Shown one piece after another: positions 52,815 to 63,637 of a stretch of DNA of 64,000 bases. Every line of letters begins with the position of its first letter. The stretch's first letter is position 1. Source of the DNA: an uncultured Flavobacteriaceae bacterium (GTDB lineage Bacteria > Bacteroidota > Bacteroidia > Flavobacteriales > Flavobacteriaceae). The position numbers were made by a program, and so were the translations under genes. The notes beneath the pieces were generated by a model. That model did not search any database. It saw only the letters and a program-made list of their open reading frames with translations, and was not told where the DNA came from. The stretch spans positions 124,001-188,000 of the forward strand of contig CANKYF010000003.1 of NCBI GenBank assembly GCA_947487895.1, read 5' to 3'.

Positions 52815-52846
52815 GAAAAGGCATTCAAACTAATGAATGCCTTTTC
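52815..52846. terminator. Terminator after the amt gene
   Basis: 13-bp perfect arms GAAAAGGCATTCA and TGAATGCCTTTTC. With the ppc terminator it brackets the 310-bp gap 52567-52876; between them an imperfect AAACCC / GGGTTT hairpin (52751-52780) is the only other structure and no gene is seen. Confidence 0.85.
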
Positions 52847-52876
52847 TTAAATTATATATATTTTAATCTAATTTAT

Positions 52877-54106
52877 TTAGTGTTCATTCATTCTAAAATC
52901 TGAATAAGCACTCATACCGTGTTCATGAGTATCAAGACCTTCTAATTCTTCTCTTTCAGAAACTCTAATACCTACTGTTTTCTTAAGTATAAAGAAAATG
53001 ATAAATGAAGATACCACACAAATAGCAGCATAACATCCCACTCCTATTAATTGTGTTAAAAACGAATGATCTGGATTCGTTGAAAATATCCCAACTGCTA
53101 ATGTTCCCCAAATACCGCATACTAAATGTACTGCAATTGCTCCTACTGGATCATCTAATTTAATAGCATCTATAAACCCAACAGCAAATACAATTAAAGC
53201 ACCTGCAATAGCACCAATAATAATAGCGCTTTCTGGCGTAACAACATCAGCACTAGCAGTAATACCTACTAGACCTCCTAAAATACCATTTAAGAACATT
53301 GTTAAGTCTAAGTTCTTATAACGTAAAAACGATACAAAAGCAGAAACAACTCCACCAGCTGCAGCAGCTAAACAAGTAGTTACTAGAACAAGAGACGTTC
53401 CTTCTGGATCTGCAGATAATACAGAGCCTCCATTAAACCCAAACCATCCTAACCATAAAATTAATACACCAGCTGTTGCCAATGGAATGTTGTGGCCAGG
53501 AATTGCTTGCGGTTTTCCATCTTTAAATTTACCTATTCTAGCTCCTAATAACCAAACTGCTACTAAAGCAGCCCAACCACCAACAGAGTGCACTAAAGTA
53601 GAACCTGCAAAGTCATGAAAACCCATTTCGTCTAAAAACCCAGCTCCCCATTTCCAAGAACCTGCAATTGGATATACAAGACCTACATATATTACTGTGA
53701 ATATCATAAATGGTCCTATTTTAATACGTTCAGCAACAGCACCAGATACAATAGTTGCAGCAGTAGCAGCAAACATACCTTGGAATAAGAAATCTGTCCA
53801 CCAAGTATATCCTCCATCAGCATACTCTGGAGTCATTCCATTTTCAGGTGGTGCGATACCAAAACCTGCGAAATCTAAAATTCCAGCTGATCCTTCTTCA
53901 AACCCAGGATACATTAAATTAAATCCGGCTATGTAGTATAATAATAAACCTACCGTTATAATAAAGATATTTTTAAATAAAATATTGATGGTGTTTTTTT
54001 GTCTTGTTAATCCTATTTCTAAAAATGCAAAACCTGTATGCATAAAAAAAACAAGCGCCGTACAGACCATCATCCATACGTTATTTGCTGTAAATAATCC
54101 TTCCAT
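52877..54106 (-). CDS. Ammonium transporter (Amt family), copy 1
   Basis: Protein of 409 residues with about eleven hydrophobic helices. Twin His residues of the pore are seen in DFAGSTLVHSVGGWAAL and AIAVHLVCGIWGTL. Other landmarks: TAATIVSGAVAERIK, LGWFGFNGGS. The cytoplasmic tail VGIRVSEREELEGLDTHEHGMSAYSDF is the type bound by P-II proteins. Carries ammonium across the inner membrane. Downstream of the P-II gene on the same strand (37 bases), the usual glnK-amt pairing. Confidence 0.95.
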   Translation of the reverse strand: MEGLFTANNVWMMVCTALVFFMHTGFAFLEIGLTRQKNTINILFKNIFIITVGLLLYYIAGFNLMYPGFEEGSAGILDFAGFGIAPPENGMTPEYADGGYTWWTDFLFQGMFAATAATIVSGAVAERIKIGPFMIFTVIYVGLVYPIAGSWKWGAGFLDEMGFHDFAGSTLVHSVGGWAALVAVWLLGARIGKFKDGKPQAIPGHNIPLATAGVLILWLGWFGFNGGSVLSADPEGTSLVLVTTCLAAAAGGVVSAFVSFLRYKNLDLTMFLNGILGGLVGITASADVVTPESAIIIGAIAGALIVFAVGFIDAIKLDDPVGAIAVHLVCGIWGTLAVGIFSTNPDHSFLTQLIGVGCYAAICVVSSFIIFFILKKTVGIRVSEREELEGLDTHEHGMSAYSDFRMNEH

Positions 54107-54142
54107 AATTTCTTTGTGAGTGTTGTTAGTTTGTTTAATATT

Positions 54143-54481
54143 TTATTTCAAGGTGTCCCCACCTTTTTCTCCAGTTCTTATTCTGTAACATTCTGAAACA
54201 TCAGAAACAAAGATTTTACCATCTCCAACCTCACCTGTTCCGGCAGAGTCAAGAATAGCTTTAATTGTTTTTTCTTCAAAATCATCATTTACAACAATAG
54301 ATAAGTATCTACGTTGAATGTCACTTGTACTATAAGATACTCCTCTGTATACATGTCCCTCTTTTTCATTACCAAGACCTGTTACATCCCAATAAGAAAA
54401 GAAATTAACTCCAACTGAGTGTAACGCCTCTTTAACAGCGCTGTATTTGGATTTTCTAATAATAGCTTCAATTTTCTTCAT
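54143..54481 (-). CDS. Nitrogen regulatory protein P-II
   Basis: Protein of 112 residues. P-II signature parts: MKKIEAIIRKSKYSAVKEAL, T-loop GHVYRGVSYSTSDIQRRYLSIVV with Tyr50 at about the uridylylated position, and GTGEVGDGKIFVSDVSECYRIRTGEKG. It senses ATP/ADP and 2-oxoglutarate and blocks Amt by inserting the T-loop. The T-loop (LGNEKEGHVYRGVSY) differs from the GRGxxKG form of proteobacteria, so its modification is uncertain. Lies between two amt genes. Confidence 0.95.
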   Translation of the reverse strand: MKKIEAIIRKSKYSAVKEALHSVGVNFFSYWDVTGLGNEKEGHVYRGVSYSTSDIQRRYLSIVVNDDFEEKTIKAILDSAGTGEVGDGKIFVSDVSECYRIRTGEKGGDTLK

Positions 54482-54594
54482 TTGTCTGTTATTATTTTAA
54501 ATTGGTTAATTTTCAAAAATAAAAAAATACTTAGTTTACTAAGAATTATGCAGCATTAATAAAAAAATATTATCACTTTAATAATAAAACAAAC

Positions 54595-54632
54595 AAAAAA
54601 GGCGTGTTTTTAAACAAAACACACCTTTTTTT
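54595..54632 (-). terminator. Terminator after the second amt gene
   Basis: AAAAAAGG-GTGTTTT with AAAACACACCTTTTTT (one mismatch) between amt copy 2 and the P-II gene. Confidence 0.75.
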
Positions 54633-54674
54633 ACTAAACTAAATAATCTTTAAATTATTATTTTTTGTATTTTT

Positions 54675-55958
54675 TTATTCTTCTATTTCTCTTTGTCTCT
54701 TACCAGGGTAAGCTAAAGCTCCGTGCTCTGATAAATCAAGACCTTCAATTTCAACTTTTTCAGAAACTCTTAATCCAACAGTTTTCTTTAAGATGAATAA
54801 GAACACAAAAGAAGTAACAACTGCCCATATAGCATAGGCAAAAGTACCTATTAACTGAGCTAAGAATTGGTTTGCTCCACCACCGTTAAATAATCCAATA
54901 GCAGTATCACCATCTATTCCCCAAAGACCAATAACTAAAGTACCCCAAGCACCAGCTACGCCGTGTACTGAGAATGCACCTACAGCATCATCAATCTTAA
55001 GTTTTTGCTCTACAAACTCCATAGAGAATACCACAATGATACCTCCAATGAAACCAGCAATAATTGCTCCACCTTCACCCATATTACCACAACCAGCAGT
55101 AATACTTACTAAACCTGCTAATGCACCATTAAGTGTCATGTCTAAGTTTGGCTTTTTATACTTAATCCAAGATAAGAATAAAGCACCTAGAGCACCAGCA
55201 GCAGCAGCTAAGTTAGTTACTAAAACTACCATAGAAGCTCCTGTAGCATCATCACCACCCCAAGCTAATTGAGAACCTCCATTAAAACCAAACCATCCAA
55301 ACCATAGGATAAATACACCAATAGTAGCTAATAATTTGTTATGACCTGGAATACTAACCGCTTTTCCATCTGCAGTATATTTCCCTAATCTAGGGCCTAC
55401 TAAGATTGCAGCTACTAAAGCAGCCCAACCACCAACAGCATGTACAACAGAAGAACCTGCAAAATCGATAAACTCAGCTGGCATAATACCATCTGTATTG
55501 TTTAACCATCCGCCATTCCATTCCCATCCACCAGCAATTGGATAAATAAAAGCAGTTAAAACTACTGAGAAAATTATGTAAGTTGAATATTTTGTTCTAC
55601 CAGCAATAGCTCCAGAAACAATAGTAGCTGCAGTAGCACAGAATACTGTTTGGAAGAATAAATCTGCTGGCCCTTGGTTAAACATAAGACCACTCCAACC
55701 AATCCAACCACTAGCAGATTCTCCGTACATTAGAGAATATCCAATGAACCAGAATACTAAAGATCCAACTGCAATGTCTAATACGTTTTTCATTGCTATA
55801 TTAACAACGTTCTTAGAACGTGTCATTCCAGATTCAACTAATGTGAATCCTGCCTGCATTAAGAATACTAAAATACCTGAAATAAGCATCCAAAGCATTC
55901 CCATGTCGCCTTCAACTGCGGCGGTGTCTTGTATAAAAAGTGGTATATTATTCAACAT
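54675..55958 (-). CDS. Ammonium transporter (Amt family), copy 2
   Basis: Protein of 427 residues, paralogue of copy 1. Pore His in DFAGSSVVHAVGGWAAL and AFSVHGVAGAWGTL; tail VGLRVSEKVEIEGLDLSEHGALAYPG is again of the P-II-binding type. Two Amt proteins around one P-II protein suggest different affinities or conditions. It has its own terminator and is transcribed toward the P-II gene, on the minus strand. Confidence 0.95.
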   Translation of the reverse strand: MLNNIPLFIQDTAAVEGDMGMLWMLISGILVFLMQAGFTLVESGMTRSKNVVNIAMKNVLDIAVGSLVFWFIGYSLMYGESASGWIGWSGLMFNQGPADLFFQTVFCATAATIVSGAIAGRTKYSTYIIFSVVLTAFIYPIAGGWEWNGGWLNNTDGIMPAEFIDFAGSSVVHAVGGWAALVAAILVGPRLGKYTADGKAVSIPGHNKLLATIGVFILWFGWFGFNGGSQLAWGGDDATGASMVVLVTNLAAAAGALGALFLSWIKYKKPNLDMTLNGALAGLVSITAGCGNMGEGGAIIAGFIGGIIVVFSMEFVEQKLKIDDAVGAFSVHGVAGAWGTLVIGLWGIDGDTAIGLFNGGGANQFLAQLIGTFAYAIWAVVTSFVFLFILKKTVGLRVSEKVEIEGLDLSEHGALAYPGKRQREIEE

Positions 55959-55996
55959 AATAATAATTTTTTATGGTTAGTAATTTATTTAAAAAA

Positions 55997-56024
55997 CTTA
56001 GGCATTCTTTAAAGAATGCCTAAG
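55997..56024. terminator. 14-bp palindrome, terminator after the porin gene
   Basis: CTTAGGCATTCTTT and its perfect complement with no separate loop bases; runs of A precede it on the plus strand, so it acts as a T-tailed terminator for the minus-strand porin gene. Confidence 0.82.
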
Positions 56025-56036
56025 AGTAATTTTATA

Positions 56037-57098
56037 TTAGAAAGAGTAGATTGCGGCTAAAACAAATGAACCTAAGCTTTTAGATCCAGCTAAATCATTA
56101 TCTATAAAAGCTTCTTCACTTGCACTATCAAGTCTAATTTCTGGCTTTATAGTTAAGTTATCAACTTCTAAGCTACCAGTTAAAGTAAGAGCAAACACAG
56201 AACTATCTCCATCAGCATCACTAGCTCCAATAGCTCCAAAGAAATCAGTTTCTGTAAAGTACTCACCTCTTAAACCAATAGTAAATGTATCAGAAGTAGC
56301 TAATTGTGGGTACAATGCAGCACCTGCAAAAGAACCTCCATCATCTTCTACTGTTAAGTAAGCAGCATTGATACCTAAGAAGAAATCATCAGATAAGTCA
56401 AAACCACCTGTGAAATCTATTTCAGTAAATGACGGATCTAATAAGAAGTTTAAGTATTGTCCTGAATATCCTAATTGAGCGCCAAATGCATAATCACCAG
56501 TTGAATTAAACTCAGTTAAATCAGTATCATTCATTACTCCTAACATTAAACTAAAGTCATCAGATAAAGCAATATCAGCTTTTATTCCAGTATGACTAAA
56601 TGGACCATAAGAGAATAAGTAAGATGTACTGTAGTTAAAGTTAGCTGTTGGAGAAATAACTTCATATCCTAAGAACGTATTGAAGTTACCAATAGTTAAC
56701 GTTACAGCATCACTTACATTCCAATAAGCATATAACTGATTAACAATATTTGAAGAACGATAAAAACCTTGGTCTCCAGCAGGCTGTAGTTGAGGAGAGT
56801 TAAAAACAGCATCAGCACCTCTTGGGCCAAATACTAAATCTGCAACAAAACCAGCTTTCTCTCCTTCATAAGAGAACACTACGTTTGCCATACCTATAGC
56901 GAAACCTGGTAAATTAGCAAATGATGATCCTGGTGCAATCGCATTTTCATCATTTGGAGCAGTTAAGTTAGCTCTGTAATAAGCATCTACACTACCACTA
57001 ACATTAAATGATGGTTTAGACTCTTCTTCTTGCGCAAATAAAACAGATGCTACAAAAAGAAATGAAAGAGTAAATAATTTTTTCATAATAGTTTTCAT
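56037..57098 (-). CDS. Outer membrane porin-like beta-barrel protein
   Basis: Protein of 353 residues. Signal peptide (KKLFTLSFLFVASVLFAQ), acidic mature start (EEESKPSFNVSGSVDAYYRAN), then alternating amphipathic strands (AGFVADLVFGPRG, AVTLTIGNFNTFLGYEV) and a terminal aromatic residue (VLAAIYSF). Resembles OmpL47/BBP2-type porins of Bacteroidetes. No plug domain, so not a TonB receptor. Its position next to amt genes suggests passive entry of a nitrogen compound. Start at 57098 or 57086. Confidence 0.82.
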   Translation of the reverse strand: MKTIMKKLFTLSFLFVASVLFAQEEESKPSFNVSGSVDAYYRANLTAPNDENAIAPGSSFANLPGFAIGMANVVFSYEGEKAGFVADLVFGPRGADAVFNSPQLQPAGDQGFYRSSNIVNQLYAYWNVSDAVTLTIGNFNTFLGYEVISPTANFNYSTSYLFSYGPFSHTGIKADIALSDDFSLMLGVMNDTDLTEFNSTGDYAFGAQLGYSGQYLNFLLDPSFTEIDFTGGFDLSDDFFLGINAAYLTVEDDGGSFAGAALYPQLATSDTFTIGLRGEYFTETDFFGAIGASDADGDSSVFALTLTGSLEVDNLTIKPEIRLDSASEEAFIDNDLAGSKSLGSFVLAAIYSF

Positions 57099-57553
57099 TT
57101 TTAAGATTAATTTTTTGTGTTAATTTTTCCTTAAGAACGGATCAAAACTATGTTAAAAAAATATAACCCCCATAAAAATAGGGGGTGTTTGATTAATTTT
57201 TGTTGATATTTTAATTTTTACCTCATTTTTTTAGAGGTATTCATATAATTTTTTGATTTTTTGGAGATTCAACAACAATAAACATTGAATTATTGTCAGT
57301 AATTTCTATTTAACCATGCTTTTATTTTTAAGAATATCATATTTCGTTATTATTAATTCACATATCCTCATTTATTAACAAATTTTAACGATTGAATATT
57401 TATTAAAAAACAAAAAGATTATTGATATATAATTATTTTTATCTCTACTTATTCACTAAAATCGAAATAATGAATTACGCATTATTATATATTTAAAATG
57501 TATAACTATCTTCGCTTACTTAGTCATGTTTTAAACCATATAATTAGTTGATT
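57099..57553. other. 455-bp intergenic region between the porin gene and gltB
   Basis: Divergent control region. It contains one hairpin, ACCCCC (57166-57171) with GGGGGT (57181-57186), upstream of the porin gene; the rest is very AT-rich with no gene or recognised operator. No sigma-54 site was found. Confidence 0.5.
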
Positions 57554-60500
57554 ATGCTGAAGAAACAAGGATTGTATTCACCTGAATTTGAACACGAAAA
57601 TTGCGGTGCTGGTTTTATTTGTAATCTTAAAGGAGAAAAGACAAATCAAATCATTCACGACGCTTTAGAAATCCTGGTAAAATTGGAACACCGTGGTGGT
57701 GTTAGTGCCGATGGAAAAACTGGAGATGGAGCTGGTTTATTAATTGATATCCCTCACGATTATTTTAAGCGCGTTTGTGATTTTGATTTACCTGCCCAAA
57801 GAGAGTATGCTGTGGGTATGATATTCTTGCCAAAAATTTATAACCAATATGAATTTTGTAAAGACACATTAGAACGTGAAATTAAAGCACAAGGTCTAAG
57901 TGTTTTAGGATGGAGAAGTGTTCCTGTAGATTCAACTCAATTAGGAAGTATTGCAAAAGCTTCTGAGCCAGAAATAGAACAACTATTTATTGGTAAAACA
58001 GATGCTATAGATGAGGCTACTTTTAAAGCTAAATTATATGCTGCTAGAAAAATCGCTGAACATGAAATTAGATTATCTAAGATTTCACAAAGTGATTATT
58101 TCTACATTCCAAGTTTATCAATTACTACCTTAATATATAAGGGTATAATAATGCCTGAAGACATTGGGCCTTATTATACAGATTTACAACAAGAAGATCT
58201 TGTTACTAGATTGGCTTTGGTACACCAACGTTTCTCTACTAACACCATGCCTGCTTGGGAATTAGCACAACCATTCCGTTATATGTGTCAGAATGGTGAG
58301 ATTAACACTCTTAGAGGTAACGTAAGCAGAATGCGTGTGCGTGAAGAGATTATGAAGAGTGATGTTTTTGGACCTCAAATTGATAGGCTTTTCCCAATTG
58401 TTTTACCTGGTAAATCAGATTCTGCTTCTATGGATATGGTGGTAGAATTATTAACACATACAGACCGCTCTTTACCAGAAATCATGATGATGATGATTCC
58501 TGAAGCATGGGAAAAACACAATACCATGAGTGAAGAGAAAAAGGCATTCTATGAATACAACTGTTGTATTATGGAGCCTTGGGATGGACCTGCTTCTATA
58601 CCATTTACAGATGGTGATTATGTTGGAGCATTATTAGATAGAAATGGTTTAAGACCATCTAGATATACATTGACTAAGAGTGGTAAATTAATCATGTCTT
58701 CAGAAGTTGGTGTGGTTGATGTAGATCCTGCCGATGTTGAATTACATGGAAGATTAGAACCAGGAAAAATGTTCTTGGTTGATATGAATAAAGGACGTAT
58801 TATTGATGATGAAGAAATTAAAAATAAAATTGTTTCAGAAAGACCATATAAAGAATGGTTAGATAAAACAAGGCTACATTTAAGAGATGTACCTTATACT
58901 AATGAAACATGCCCAATAGAAACTATTGATATTAAAACGCGCCAGCGTTTATTCAATTATACTATTGAAGATATTCAAGAGGTGATTACGCCAATGGCTC
59001 AAAAAGGGAAAGAAGCTCTTGGTTCTATGGGTATTGATACACCTTTAGCTGTTTTATCAGATAGACCTCAACTAATTTCAAATTACTTTAAGCAATTATT
59101 CGCTCAGGTTACTAATCCGCCATTAGATGGTATTCGAGAAGAAATTGTAACAGATATTAGCTTAAATCTTGGTAAAGACCGTAACATTTTCAGTATAACT
59201 GACAGACAGTGTAGAAAATTAAGAATTCAAAACCCTGTAATTTCTAATGCAGATTTAGAAAAAATCAGGACCATAAATATTGAAAGTTTTAAAGCTGAAA
59301 CCATCCATATGTTATATCCTAAATCTCAAGGATTAAACGGATTAGAAGATGCTTTAGAAGATATTATCAAACAAGTAGAAAAAGCTGTAGAGAGAAAAAC
59401 AAATATCATTATTCTTTCTGATAGAGGCGTAAATAAAGACTTTGCTCCTATACCAGCGTTATTAGCTTGTTCTTATGTAAACCATCAATTAAACCGTTTA
59501 CGTAAGCGTTCTTATTTCGATATTATTATCGAATCTGCAGAACCTCGTGAACCACATCATTTTGCTACGTTATTTGGGTATGGTGCTTCTGCCATTAATC
59601 CATATATGGTGAATGAAATCATCAGAATGCAAGTAAAAGATGGATTCATTACAGATTACAATGAAGAGGAAGCTGTTGATAACTTCAATAAAGCTATCGG
59701 TAAAGGATTATTAAAAATCATGAATAAGATCGGGATCTCTACATTACACTCGTACAGAGGTTCTCAAATCTTTGAAATTGTTGGTTTCAATTCTCAATTT
59801 GTTGAGAAATACTTCCCATATACAGCCTCAAGAGTTGAAGGTATTGGGCTTTACGAAATAGAAAAAGAAATTAATGAGCGTTATAAATATGCGTATCCAG
59901 ATACGCAAATCAAAAACCGTTTAGGATTAAATATTGGTGGTGATTACAGATGGAGACGTAATGGTGAACGCCACATGTTTAACCCAACTACTGTTGCTAA
60001 ATTACAACAAGCAGTGAGGTTAAGTGATCAAAATAGTTATGATATTTATTCCAAAACTATCAACGAGCAGTCTGAAAGATTAATGACTATTCGTGGATTG
60101 TTTCAATTTGACAAGTTAGATCCAATTCCAATTGAAGAAGTAGAACCTTGGACAGACATTGTAAAGCGTTTTAAAACTGGTGCCATGTCTTACGGCTCTA
60201 TTTCTAGAGAGGCACATGAGAATTTAGCAATAGCTATGAACCGTATTGGAGGAAAATCTAATTCTGGTGAAGGTGGAGAAGATAGAAGACGTTTTCAAAA
60301 AGACGTAAATGGAGATAGTAGAAATTCTGCCATTAAGCAAGTAGCTTCTGGTAGATTTGGTGTGACATCTCATTACTTAACAAATGCCAAGGAGATTCAA
60401 ATTAAAATGGCGCAAGGTGCTAAGCCTGGTGAAGGTGGTCAGCTTCCTGGTGAAAAAGTATTACCATGGATTGCAGATGCAAGAAACTCAACACCTTTTG

Positions 60501-62068
60501 TTGGTTTAATTTCACCTCCTCCACATCACGATATTTACTCTATTGAAGATTTAGCACAATTAATTTACGATTTAAAGAATGCCAATCGTGAAGCTAGAAT
60601 TAATGTAAAACTAGTATCTGAAGTTGGTGTTGGTACTATTGCTGCTGGTGTTGCTAAAGCAAAAGCAGATGTCGTATTAATCTCTGGTTTTGATGGTGGT
60701 ACTGGAGCTTCTCCTTTAACATCTTTAAAGCATGCAGGATTACCTTGGGAACTTGGTTTATCTGAAGCACAACAAACGTTAGTACTTAATAACTTAAGAA
60801 GTAGAATTGTTGTAGAATGCGACGGACAGCTAAAAACAGGACGTGATGTTGCTATAGCAGCTTTACTTGGTGCTGAAGAATTTGGTTTTGCTACAGCTCC
60901 TTTAGTAGCTTCAGGATGTATCATGATGCGTAAGTGTCATTTAAACACATGTCCTGTTGGAGTTGCAACTCAAGATAAAGAGTTACGTAAAAACTTTAAA
61001 GGAACACCAGAACACGTTATTAATTTCTTCTACTATGTTGCTGAAGAATTAAGAGGGATCATGGCGCAATTAGGGTTTAGAACTCTTGCAGAAATGGTTG
61101 GACAAACGCATAAAATTAATGCTAACAAAGCCATTAAGCATTACAAAGCAAAAGGCTTAGACCTTTCAAGCATATTACACAGACCTGCTGAATATAATCA
61201 ACTTACAATTAAAAACACTGAACAACAAGATCATAATTTAGAAAACGTTATAGATTTCACTATTCTTAAGGACTCTCACAGAGCACTTTATAGAAAAGAA
61301 AAAATGACACTTGCCTATCCTATTAAAAATGTAGATAGAACTGTTGGTGCTATTGTAAGTAATGAAATTTCAAAAATTTACGGGCACTTAGGCTTACCTG
61401 AAGACACCTTAAACATTAACTTTACGGGATCTGCAGGACAAAGTTTTGGAGCCTTTGGGGCACACGGTCTAACATTTACTTTAGAAGGAAATACAAACGA
61501 TTATTTAGGTAAAGGATTATCTGGAGCAAAATTAATTGTTAAGAAACCAGCTAAAGCAGATTTTGTTGCTGAAGAAAACATTATTGTTGGTAATGTATGT
61601 TTATTTGGTGCTGTTCATGGTGAAGCTTATATAAATGGTATTGCCGGAGAACGTTTCGCTGTGAGAAACTCTGGAGCCACAACTGTAGTTGAAGGTGTTG
61701 GTGATCACTGTTGCGAATATATGACAGGAGGAAAAGTTGTAGTATTAGGTAAAACAGGTAGAAACTTTGCTGCTGGAATGAGTGGTGGTTATGCCTTTGT
61801 TTTAAATGAATCTGGTCAATTTACTAATGGTTTATGTAATGAAGAAACTATAGATTTTGATCCAATAACTGAAGCTGATGAGGCAGAATTAAAACAATTA
61901 ATTACTAATCATGTAGCTTATACCAATAGTAATAAAGGTAAAGAGGTTTTAGCAGATTGGGACACTTACATTAGCAAATTTGTTAAAGTAATGCCTAAAG
62001 AATATAAAGTAGCGTTAGAAAGAATAGCTAACGAAGAGCCAATGGTTGAAGAATTAACATTTGCATAG
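57554..62068 (+). CDS. gltB: Glutamate synthase, large (alpha) subunit
   Basis: Protein of 1504 residues from ATG 57554 ([21 protein letters not shown]). With GltD it makes two glutamates from glutamine and 2-oxoglutarate. The N-terminal amidotransferase has Cys17 (ENCGAGF) as nucleophile after a 16-residue propeptide. The FMN/central part has [14 protein letters not shown] and [22 protein letters not shown], the 3Fe-4S Cys are in [20 protein letters not shown], and the C-terminal GXGXG beta-helix domain ends the protein. gltD follows after two bases. The TTG six bases upstream is rejected as start. Confidence 0.97.
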   Translation: MLKKQGLYSPEFEHENCGAGFICNLKGEKTNQIIHDALEILVKLEHRGGVSADGKTGDGAGLLIDIPHDYFKRVCDFDLPAQREYAVGMIFLPKIYNQYEFCKDTLEREIKAQGLSVLGWRSVPVDSTQLGSIAKASEPEIEQLFIGKTDAIDEATFKAKLYAARKIAEHEIRLSKISQSDYFYIPSLSITTLIYKGIIMPEDIGPYYTDLQQEDLVTRLALVHQRFSTNTMPAWELAQPFRYMCQNGEINTLRGNVSRMRVREEIMKSDVFGPQIDRLFPIVLPGKSDSASMDMVVELLTHTDRSLPEIMMMMIPEAWEKHNTMSEEKKAFYEYNCCIMEPWDGPASIPFTDGDYVGALLDRNGLRPSRYTLTKSGKLIMSSEVGVVDVDPADVELHGRLEPGKMFLVDMNKGRIIDDEEIKNKIVSERPYKEWLDKTRLHLRDVPYTNETCPIETIDIKTRQRLFNYTIEDIQEVITPMAQKGKEALGSMGIDTPLAVLSDRPQLISNYFKQLFAQVTNPPLDGIREEIVTDISLNLGKDRNIFSITDRQCRKLRIQNPVISNADLEKIRTINIESFKAETIHMLYPKSQGLNGLEDALEDIIKQVEKAVERKTNIIILSDRGVNKDFAPIPALLACSYVNHQLNRLRKRSYFDIIIESAEPREPHHFATLFGYGASAINPYMVNEIIRMQVKDGFITDYNEEEAVDNFNKAIGKGLLKIMNKIGISTLHSYRGSQIFEIVGFNSQFVEKYFPYTASRVEGIGLYEIEKEINERYKYAYPDTQIKNRLGLNIGGDYRWRRNGERHMFNPTTVAKLQQAVRLSDQNSYDIYSKTINEQSERLMTIRGLFQFDKLDPIPIEEVEPWTDIVKRFKTGAMSYGSISREAHENLAIAMNRIGGKSNSGEGGEDRRRFQKDVNGDSRNSAIKQVASGRFGVTSHYLTNAKEIQIKMAQGAKPGEGGQLPGEKVLPWIADARNSTPFVGLISPPPHHDIYSIEDLAQLIYDLKNANREARINVKLVSEVGVGTIAAGVAKAKADVVLISGFDGGTGASPLTSLKHAGLPWELGLSEAQQTLVLNNLRSRIVVECDGQLKTGRDVAIAALLGAEEFGFATAPLVASGCIMMRKCHLNTCPVGVATQDKELRKNFKGTPEHVINFFYYVAEELRGIMAQLGFRTLAEMVGQTHKINANKAIKHYKAKGLDLSSILHRPAEYNQLTIKNTEQQDHNLENVIDFTILKDSHRALYRKEKMTLAYPIKNVDRTVGAIVSNEISKIYGHLGLPEDTLNINFTGSAGQSFGAFGAHGLTFTLEGNTNDYLGKGLSGAKLIVKKPAKADFVAEENIIVGNVCLFGAVHGEAYINGIAGERFAVRNSGATTVVEGVGDHCCEYMTGGKVVVLGKTGRNFAAGMSGGYAFVLNESGQFTNGLCNEETIDFDPITEADEAELKQLITNHVAYTNSNKGKEVLADWDTYISKFVKVMPKEYKVALERIANEEPMVEELTFA

Positions 62069-62070
62069 TC

Positions 62071-63534
62071 ATGGGAAAAGTAACAGGATTTAAAGAATTT
62101 GACAGACAGGATGAAGCTTACAAACCGGTTGATGACCGTGTAAAGCATTATAAAGAATTTACTGTTCCATTATCTGAGGAAGAAATTACAAAACAAGGAT
62201 CACGTTGTATGGATTGTGGTATTCCGTTTTGTCACAGTGGTTGTCCACTAGGGAATTTAATTCCAGATTTCAACCATATGGTGCATCAAGGCGAATGGCA
62301 AAAGGCATCATGGATTTTACATTCAACTAATAATTTCCCAGAGTTTACAGGTAGATTATGCCCTGCTCCATGTGAAAAATCATGTGTATTAGGTATTATT
62401 GAAGATCCTGTATCTATTGAGAATATTGAGAAAAATATTGTAGAACGTGCCTTTAAAGAAGGTTGGATTAAACCACAACCTCCAAAAGTACGTACAGGCA
62501 AAACTGTTGCTGTTGTAGGTTCAGGACCTGCTGGCTTAGCTACAGCACAACAATTAAATAGAGCGGGACACACTGTAACTGTTTTTGAGAGAGATGATGA
62601 AATTGGTGGATTATTACGCTATGGCATCCCTAACTTTAAAATGGAAAAAGGCATTATAGACCGTCGTGTTGCCATTTTAGAAGCTGAAGGCATTACCTTT
62701 AAGGTAAATGTAAACGTTGGTGTTAATTATGACGTAGAAGACCTAAAAGCATTTGACGCTGTTGTTTTATGTGGTGGTGCCACAGAAAGACGTAGTTTGC
62801 CAACACCTGGTATTGATGCCGATGGTGTGGTACAAGCCATGGATTTCTTAACACAACAAACTAAGGTTGTTTTTGGAAAAGAAGTTAAAGACCAAGTATT
62901 AGCAACAGATAAAGACGTTATTGTAATTGGTGGTGGTGATACTGGTTCAGATTGTATTGGTACTTCTAACCGTCACGGAGCAAAATCGGTAACTAATTTT
63001 GAAATTATGCCTAAGCCTCCAGGACATCGTTCACCATCTACTCCTTGGCCTTTTTGGCCATTACAGTTAAAAACGTCTTCTTCTCATCAAGAAGGTGTTG
63101 AACGTAACTGGTTAATTAACACAAAAGAATTTGTTACCGATAAAAACGGAAAATTAACAGCTTTAAAAACGGTTAATGTTGAATGGGAAATGATTCCTGG
63201 TCAACGTCCTAAATTAATTGAAGTTGAAGGTACTGAAAAAACATGGCCATGTGATTTAGCTCTTTTAGCATTAGGTTTTACAGGACCAGAAAGTACATTA
63301 GCAGACAAATTAGGTATTGAAAGAGATGCGCGTTCAAACTACAAAGCTGAGTACGGAAAATACCAAACTAATGTTTCAAACATTTTTACTGCAGGTGATA
63401 TGCGTCGTGGACAATCATTAATTGTTTGGGCTATTTCTGAAGGTAGAGAAGCTGCAAGACAGGTTGATATTTACTTAATGGGTAAATCAGATTTACCTAC
63501 TAAAAATGCAGCTGGGGATTTAGTGGCTCTTTAA
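62071..63534 (+). CDS. gltD: Glutamate synthase, small (beta) subunit
   Basis: Protein of 487 residues. 4Fe-4S Cys in CMDCGIPFCHSGCPLGN and CPAPCEKSCVLG; FAD motif VAVVGSGPAGLATAQQL; NADPH motif VIVIGGGDTGSDCIG; end VAL-type (NAAGDLVAL). It takes electrons from NADPH and passes them through FAD to the large subunit. Operon partner of gltB, two bases downstream. Confidence 0.97.
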   Translation: MGKVTGFKEFDRQDEAYKPVDDRVKHYKEFTVPLSEEEITKQGSRCMDCGIPFCHSGCPLGNLIPDFNHMVHQGEWQKASWILHSTNNFPEFTGRLCPAPCEKSCVLGIIEDPVSIENIEKNIVERAFKEGWIKPQPPKVRTGKTVAVVGSGPAGLATAQQLNRAGHTVTVFERDDEIGGLLRYGIPNFKMEKGIIDRRVAILEAEGITFKVNVNVGVNYDVEDLKAFDAVVLCGGATERRSLPTPGIDADGVVQAMDFLTQQTKVVFGKEVKDQVLATDKDVIVIGGGDTGSDCIGTSNRHGAKSVTNFEIMPKPPGHRSPSTPWPFWPLQLKTSSSHQEGVERNWLINTKEFVTDKNGKLTALKTVNVEWEMIPGQRPKLIEVEGTEKTWPCDLALLALGFTGPESTLADKLGIERDARSNYKAEYGKYQTNVSNIFTAGDMRRGQSLIVWAISEGREAARQVDIYLMGKSDLPTKNAAGDLVAL

Positions 63535-63562
63535 AATAGAACATCTTTTAGTTATATAATTT

Positions 63563-63592
63563 AAAAGCGAACCGTAGGGTTCGCTTTTTTCT
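63563..63592. terminator. Terminator after gltD
   Basis: AAAAGCGAACC (63563-63573) with GGTTCGCTTTT (63578-63588), loop GTAG, then T residues; lies between gltD and the convergent fbp gene. Confidence 0.88.
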
Positions 63593-63637
63593 TTTCATCA
63601 GTTAAAAACTATTTATTTTAAATAGGTAGTTTTTCTA

